Shown: positions 6,518-10,822 of the stretch, in pieces | Position numbering within the stretch: position 1 is the stretch's first letter | Layout of the letters: every line of letters starts with the position of its first letter | NCBI GenBank assembly: GCA_023453655.1 | Contig: JAEXTE010000166.1 | Location: 1 to 10,822, forward strand | Source of the DNA: Pseudomonadota bacterium | GTDB taxonomy: Bacteria; Pseudomonadota; Gammaproteobacteria; Xanthomonadales; Xanthomonadaceae | Length of the DNA: 10,822 bases | Reading direction: 5' to 3' | The notes under the pieces: generated by a model | What the model saw: the letters and a program-made list of their open reading frames with translations, nothing else | Database searches by the model: none | What the model was told of the DNA's origin: nothing | Made by a program: the position numbers and the translations under genes

Positions 6518-8214
6518 CACGGCGTTCCGTCCGGATCGGTGTGGGGGTTCCCGCCCGTCGCCGGCCAGCGCGCCAGCAGCCGCCCGGCCAGTTCGGCGGG
6601 ACTGCCCGGGGAAGCCCCGGCCTCGATCGCCGCGCGGGCGGCCGCGGGGTCGTAGCAGCCGTCGTCCGGCGTCTGCCCGAGCACCAGGCCGGCCCACTGC
6701 CCGCCCGCGACCGGCGGCACCAGCGCGACATCGGCGCCGCTGAGGAAGACCACTGCGCTGTCGTCGGCGGGCAGCGACGCGGGATCCAGCGTCTCGCCGG
6801 CCTCGAACGCCCAGCCGGCGCCGGCGGGGCGGATGCCCAGTCCCGGCGGGACGAAATAGATGCTGCCCTCGGCGGCGCGGGCGCCGGACTCGGCCACCTC
6901 GACCGGGGCCGTGGTCGCACGGGTCATCTGCTTGACCAGGCGGTCGTAACGCCCGCCTTCCAGCGCGAGGCGGATCAGGATCGGCTTGGAGAAGCCGGCA
7001 GGCAGCGCGGCCAGCAGCTGGCGCACCGCATCGGGGCCGCCCAGGCCGGCCTCGATCAGCACCAGGCCGGGACGCTTGCCGTGGCCGTAGCTGTCCGGGT
7101 CGACCAGCGACAGGCCAGCGCCCAGCGATTCCAGGTCGAACGTGGGCGCCGACTTCGCCGGCGCAGCCCGCGTGGCGGGCACGTGGTCGTCCTCGACCAG
7201 GCTGAGGCTGGAGAAATCCACCCGCGGGCCGGTCACCGACGGCGCGGGATCGGCATCGACTGCGGCGCCGGCCTGCTGCGCTTCGACCGCCGCGTCGGCT
7301 TGGACCGCGTCGGGCGTCCGGGCGATCTGGGCGGCCAGGAATTCCTCGATCCCGCCGGCTTCCCCTTCCGCCTGGCCGGCGCGGCTGAAGCGTTCCGGAT
7401 CGAACGCCAGCGCATCCAGTCCGTCGCCTGCGTCGTCGAGCGACAGGGTCGGCATGTCGGAGTCCGACTCCACCGGGATATCGGAGACGGCCGTGGCCTC
7501 CAGCGCGCCGTCGGCGCCGTCCGGCACCAGGTCCAGCGGCGTACCGCCCCACTCGATCGCGGCGTTGTCGTCCAACGCTGGCTCCAGCACCAGGGCGACC
7601 GGGGCCTCCCCTGCCGCGGCAGTTGCGTCGGCCGCGGGCGCGGACAGCTCCGGCGCGGCCAGCGGCTCGAGTTCCAGATCCGTCGGCAGGCCCTGCGGGG
7701 CCGCCCCGTGCAGGCCTTCCAGCCCGTCGGGCGGCACGTCGTCGGCACGGTCCTGGGCTTCGTCGGTCAGCGCGACGATCGCATCGTCGAAATCGACGCG
7801 GGGCGACTGCGCCGGCATCGGTTCGGCGGTGAGTTGCACCTCGTCGGGCGGCTCGGCGCCGGCCGGGAGCACGTCGTCGTGGCGGTGCAGCTTGGCCGAG
7901 AGGTGGCGCAGCCAGCGCGCGGCATCCCAGCCGCTGCGCTGCGCGGCCTGCTCGGCCTCCTCGAAGATCACCATGTAGGCCGGATCGGCGAGCACGTCCT
8001 CGTAGCGTTCGATCGCGTCCTCGATCGCCGGCTCCAGCGCCACCAGCACCGCCTGCGGCTGTGCCCGGCGGACCTCGTCGCTGCCGGCCTGCATCGGGTC
8101 GGCCACCAGCACCAGTTCGGCGCCCGCATCGCGCAGCGCCTGGGCGATGCGCTCGCAGGCTTCTCCGGCGCGGGCGAGCAGCGCGACGCGGGGCGTGGCC
8201 TCACTCGCGGCCAT
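6517..8214 (-). CDS. CheB/ChpB-like chemotaxis protein, predicted catalytically inactive
   Basis: A 565-residue protein in three parts. Residues 9-115 resemble a receiver fold (PRVALLARAGEACERIAQALRDAG, QAVLVALEP), but Ala59 stands where the phospho-acceptor Asp would be. Residues about 116-375 form a long acidic, Ala/Pro-rich linker. Residues about 380-553 align with the CheB methylesterase domain: GLVLIEAGLGGPDAVRQLLAALP for CheB's IGASTGGP segment, PILIRLAL for the QHMP strand, SIYFVPPG for the (V/A)YxAPG strand and QTPDDG for GMGxDG. Catalytic Ser is Gly390, no His occurs between 381 and 556, and only the Asp (517/518) remains. ChpB in P. aeruginosa demethylates the PilJ receptor; this one probably cannot, and may instead act as a scaffold or adaptor. 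The ATG at 8214 overlaps pilL/chpA by 14 bp, with GAAGG a few bases upstream. Confidence 0.8.
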   Translation of the reverse strand: MAASEATPRVALLARAGEACERIAQALRDAGAELVLVADPMQAGSDEVRRAQPQAVLVALEPAIEDAIERYEDVLADPAYMVIFEEAEQAAQRSGWDAARWLRHLSAKLHRHDDVLPAGAEPPDEVQLTAEPMPAQSPRVDFDDAIVALTDEAQDRADDVPPDGLEGLHGAAPQGLPTDLELEPLAAPELSAPAADATAAAGEAPVALVLEPALDDNAAIEWGGTPLDLVPDGADGALEATAVSDIPVESDSDMPTLSLDDAGDGLDALAFDPERFSRAGQAEGEAGGIEEFLAAQIARTPDAVQADAAVEAQQAGAAVDADPAPSVTGPRVDFSSLSLVEDDHVPATRAAPAKSAPTFDLESLGAGLSLVDPDSYGHGKRPGLVLIEAGLGGPDAVRQLLAALPAGFSKPILIRLALEGGRYDRLVKQMTRATTAPVEVAESGARAAEGSIYFVPPGLGIRPAGAGWAFEAGETLDPASLPADDSAVVFLSGADVALVPPVAGGQWAGLVLGQTPDDGCYDPAAARAAIEAGASPGSPAELAGRLLARWPATGGNPHTDPDGTP

Positions 8215-10822
8215 GCGAAACCTTCAGCAGTTCGTGCACGTTGCGCATGAGTTCCGGCTCCTGGTAAGGCTTGCCCAGGTAGCGGTCCACGCCCAGGTCG
8301 AAGGCGCGCTGGCGGTGCTTCTCGCCGGTACGCGAGGTGATCATCATGATCAGCACGTCGCGCAGGCGCGGGTCGGCCTTCATCTGCCGGGCCAGCTCGT
8401 AGCCGTCCATGCGCGGCATCTCGATGTCGAGCAGCATCAGGTCGGGCACGCGTTCCTCCATCCGCTCGAGCGCGTCGATGCCGTCCTTCGCCGTGAGCAC
8501 CTCGAGGTTGTGGCGTTCCAGCACGCGGCCGGTGACCTTGCGCATCGTCACCGAGTCGTCGACCACCATCACCAGCGGCACGCGGCGGCGTTCGGCCTGC
8601 GGCTCGGGCGCCGTATCGCGCGGCAACACGGCGTGGCGGCGGGCCAGCGGGGCGACGTCGAGGATCACCACGACGCTGCCGTCGCCCATGATGGTGGCGC
8701 CGAAGATGCCCGGGATCGAAGCGACCTGCGGACCGACCGGCTTCACCACGATTTCGCGGCTGCCGATGATCTCGTCCACCGCGACCGCGGCGCGCAGTTC
8801 GCCGGAGCGGACCAGCAGCAGCGGCATCTGCAGGTGGCCGTCGGCACGCGCCGGCGCATGTCCGACCAGCAGGCCGAGGTCGTGCAGCGCGTACTCCTCG
8901 CCGCCGTAGCTGTAGCTCGCATCGCCGGAAGCCAGGCGATCGCGTTCGATGCGGCCCACGCCGCGGACCGAGGCGATCGGCACCGCGAACTGGGTCTCGC
9001 CGATGCGGACGAACACCGCCTGGGTGACCGCGAGCGTCTGCGGCAGCCGCAGGGTAAAGCTGGTGCCCTGGCCGCGCCGGGTGGAGATGTCGAGCGAGCC
9101 GCCGAGCTGGCGCACTTCGCTGGCGACCACGTCCATGCCCACGCCGCGGCCAGCCAGGCGGCTGACCTCGTCGGCGGTGGAGAAGCCGGGTTCGAAGATC
9201 AGCGCGTCCAGATCGCCGTCGCTGAGCACGGCGTCGGCGCGCACCAGGCCACGTTCCTCGGCGCGGCGGCGGATCGCGCCGCGGTCGAGGCCGGACCCGT
9301 CGTCGCCGATCTCCAGCACGACTTCCGAACCCTCGCGGCGCACCGCGATGCGGACCGTGCCCTCCTCGCCCTTGCCAGCCTCGCGGCGGCGCTCGGGGGA
9401 TTCGATGCCGTGCGCGACCGCGTTGCGCAGCATGTGCTCCAGCGGCGCGGTCATGCGTTCGAGCACGTTGCGGTCGAGCTCGCCCTGGGAGCCGTCGAGC
9501 TTGAGCTGCACCTGCTTGCCGGTATCCGACGCGGCCTGGCGCAGCACGCGGCGCAGGCGCGGCACCAGCGCGTCGAATGGCACCATGCGCGTACGCATGA
9601 GGCCTTCCTGCAGGTCCGAACTCACCCGCGACTGCTGCAGCAGCAGGGTTTCGTACTGGCGCGTCAGGTCGTCCAGCGTCTGCTGCAGGCTGGTCATGTC
9701 GGCCGCAGATTCGCCCAGCGCGCGCGAAAGCTGCTGCAGGGTCGAGAAGCGGTCGAGCTCCAGCGGGTCGAAGCTGGCGTCGCCGGCGTCGCCCTCGCGC
9801 TGGTAGCGCGCGATGATCTGGGCCTCGGTTTCGATTTCAAGGCGGCGCAGCTGGTCGCGCAGACGCGTATTGGTCTGCTCCATCTCGTTCATCGCCGAGC
9901 GGAACGCGCCGAGCTGCTGTTCCAGGCGGGCGCGGTAGATCGCCACCTCGCCCGCGTAGTTGACCAGGCGGTCGAGCAGGTCGGCGCGGATGCGCACCTG
10001 TTCCTGCGGCGCACGGATCGCCGTGTCGTCGTCGGCACCGAGGTCGTTGATGGGCGTGGACAGCGGCGCCAGCTCGGGCTTCTGTGCAGCGGCCGGCTCT
10101 GGCGTCGCCTCCGCGGCCAGCAGCGGGCGGCCGCGGGCCAGCGCGTTGAACGCGTCGATCAGCGCCTGCGGCATGTCGATCGCACGCCGCTCGGCAACCC
10201 GCGTGACCATGGCATGCAGGCGGTCGAAGCCGCCTTCGAGCAGGCCGATCCCGGTCCGGTCGAGTTCGCAGCGCTGTTCGACCACCGCTTCGAGCATCGA
10301 CTCCATCGCGTGGCCGAGTTCGCCGATGGTGAAGACGCCGGCCATGCGTGCACCGCCCTTGAGCGTGTGCAGGTCGCGCTGCAGCGCGATCAGCGGTTCG
10401 CGCGAATCCGGGGACTCGCGCAGCTGCGTCAGTGCCGTGTCGGCATGGTCGAGCAGATCGCCGCTTTCCTCCAGGAAGATGTCGAGCAGCTCGATGTCCA
10501 GGCGCGAGGTGTCGAACGGCTCGTCGGGATCGTCGCTGGCCAGCACGCGGGCCAGCAGTGCGGCCACGGCCGCGTCGACGCCGGCGGGCACGGACGGCTG
10601 GAGTTCCGCCGCCGACTCGGCAACGGGCGCTTCGTCGTGGGCGACCGCGTCGTCGGCGTCGGCGACTTCGACCTCCGGCTCCGGTTTCACGGCTTCGGCT
10701 TCGGCTTCGTGCTGCTCGGCTTCGAGGCGCTCGGCTTCCAGTCGCTCTGCTTCGACGCGTTCGGCTTCGAGACGTTCCGCTTCGAGACGTTCTGCTTCGA
10801 GACGTTCTGCTTCGAGACGCTC
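8201..10822 (-). CDS. pilL: PilL/ChpA-type CheA hybrid histidine kinase of the type IV pilus chemosensory system (5' truncated)
   Basis: The last 873 residues of a much larger protein that begins beyond the right edge. Order (numbered from the edge): ERLEA tandem repeats (1-40), acidic linker, an Hpt domain with phospho-His in RDLHTLKGGARMAG (H152), a P3 dimerisation helix pair with LMRTRMVPFDALVPRLRR (about 408-425), and a CheA-type ATPase with N-box HMLRNAVAHGIE (463-474), DDGSGLD (507-513) and GRGVGMDVV (558-566). Then come a CheW-like domain (about 590-735) and a C-terminal receiver with DD 755-756, phospho-Asp D799 in LLDIEMPRMDG and K851. PilL (Xanthomonas) or ChpA (Pseudomonas) controls twitching via PilG/PilH. 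All catalytic motifs look intact. Usual family members have several Hpt domains upstream, so much of the gene lies outside. Its stop overlaps the CheB-like gene by 14 bp. Confidence 0.93.
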   Translation of the reverse strand, partial: ERLEAERLEAERLEAERLEAERVEAERLEAERLEAEQHEAEAEAVKPEPEVEVADADDAVAHDEAPVAESAAELQPSVPAGVDAAVAALLARVLASDDPDEPFDTSRLDIELLDIFLEESGDLLDHADTALTQLRESPDSREPLIALQRDLHTLKGGARMAGVFTIGELGHAMESMLEAVVEQRCELDRTGIGLLEGGFDRLHAMVTRVAERRAIDMPQALIDAFNALARGRPLLAAEATPEPAAAQKPELAPLSTPINDLGADDDTAIRAPQEQVRIRADLLDRLVNYAGEVAIYRARLEQQLGAFRSAMNEMEQTNTRLRDQLRRLEIETEAQIIARYQREGDAGDASFDPLELDRFSTLQQLSRALGESAADMTSLQQTLDDLTRQYETLLLQQSRVSSDLQEGLMRTRMVPFDALVPRLRRVLRQAASDTGKQVQLKLDGSQGELDRNVLERMTAPLEHMLRNAVAHGIESPERRREAGKGEEGTVRIAVRREGSEVVLEIGDDGSGLDRGAIRRRAEERGLVRADAVLSDGDLDALIFEPGFSTADEVSRLAGRGVGMDVVASEVRQLGGSLDISTRRGQGTSFTLRLPQTLAVTQAVFVRIGETQFAVPIASVRGVGRIERDRLASGDASYSYGGEEYALHDLGLLVGHAPARADGHLQMPLLLVRSGELRAAVAVDEIIGSREIVVKPVGPQVASIPGIFGATIMGDGSVVVILDVAPLARRHAVLPRDTAPEPQAERRRVPLVMVVDDSVTMRKVTGRVLERHNLEVLTAKDGIDALERMEERVPDLMLLDIEMPRMDGYELARQMKADPRLRDVLIMMITSRTGEKHRQRAFDLGVDRYLGKPYQEPELMRNVHELLKVSHGRE
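10703..10822 (-). repeat. 15-bp in-frame tandem repeat encoding ERLEA units
   Basis: Eight consecutive 15-bp units in the coding direction encode ERLEA x4, ERVEA, ERLEA x2 and EQHEA, and the array continues past the window. The first four units (10763-10822) differ only at third positions (GAR-CGT-CTC-GAA-GCN); later units drift in codon choice. A GAA-GCC run (EAEAEA) and an acidic linker follow. The charge pattern suggests a rigid single alpha-helix or coiled coil joining phosphotransfer domains. The near-identical copies suggest recent slippage expansion, and copy number is likely to vary between strains. Confidence 0.9.

Noticed and set aside
6541..8250. 569-codon + strand open frame opposite the CheB-like gene
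   Set aside because: Its Arg/Gly/Gln-rich translation has no family features, while the minus strand gives a coherent chemosensory protein linked to pilL/chpA by overlap. It is a GC-rich antisense shadow.
10703..10822. Tandem repeats as a CRISPR array or operator cluster
   Set aside because: Units are 15 bp with no spacers, keep the pilL/chpA frame and encode a regular peptide, so they are a coding repeat.
1..10822. A defence island, prophage, secretion system or other novel multi-gene system
   Set aside because: No integrase, transposase, tRNA, phage or nuclease/toxin genes are visible; every clear gene belongs to a known housekeeping, membrane-protein or type IV pilus chemosensory family.

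Overview
This is chromosomal DNA from a high-GC gammaproteobacterium. The Pil-Chp chemosensory genes, the nudE-cysQ-mazG cluster and the bioA-rsmE pair fit the Lysobacter/Luteimonas/Xanthomonas group (Lysobacteraceae = Xanthomonadaceae). That placement is inferred from remembered gene content and protein similarity, not from a search.

Layout. (1) Positions 1-246 hold the 3' end of a small DUF486/DMT-type membrane protein gene on the + strand. (2) Positions 247-876 hold no convincing gene; they look decayed and carry two dyads. (3) Positions 877-3808 are a minus-strand run, read right to left: nudE, cysQ, mazG, a YnfA-family membrane protein and an Mpo1-like (DUF962) membrane protein. nudE and cysQ overlap. 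mazG carries an apparent single-base deletion that splits it into two frames. (4) A 38-bp gap separates nudE from the divergent bioA, which is followed on the + strand by rsmE. (5) rsmE ends 3 bp from the end of a minus-strand chemosensory block (6053-10822, running off the right edge). Read right to left, this holds a PilL/ChpA-type CheA hybrid kinase (C-terminal 873 residues visible), a CheB/ChpB-like protein and a CheW/ChpC-like protein, with overlapping stops and starts.

How the genes work together. The minus-strand run is largely housecleaning: NudE hydrolyses ADP-containing dinucleotides, CysQ removes 3'-phosphoadenosine 5'-phosphate, and MazG, if intact, removes unwanted NTPs. BioA makes 7,8-diaminopelargonate for biotin, and RsmE methylates 16S rRNA at U1498. 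The right half is the output end of a type IV pilus (twitching) chemosensory pathway.

I see no undescribed system. The points most worth a second look are the mazG frameshift, the CheB-like protein that has lost catalytic Ser and His and its receiver Asp, the tandem 15-bp (ERLEA) repeat in pilL/chpA, and a possible leaderless bioA transcript.
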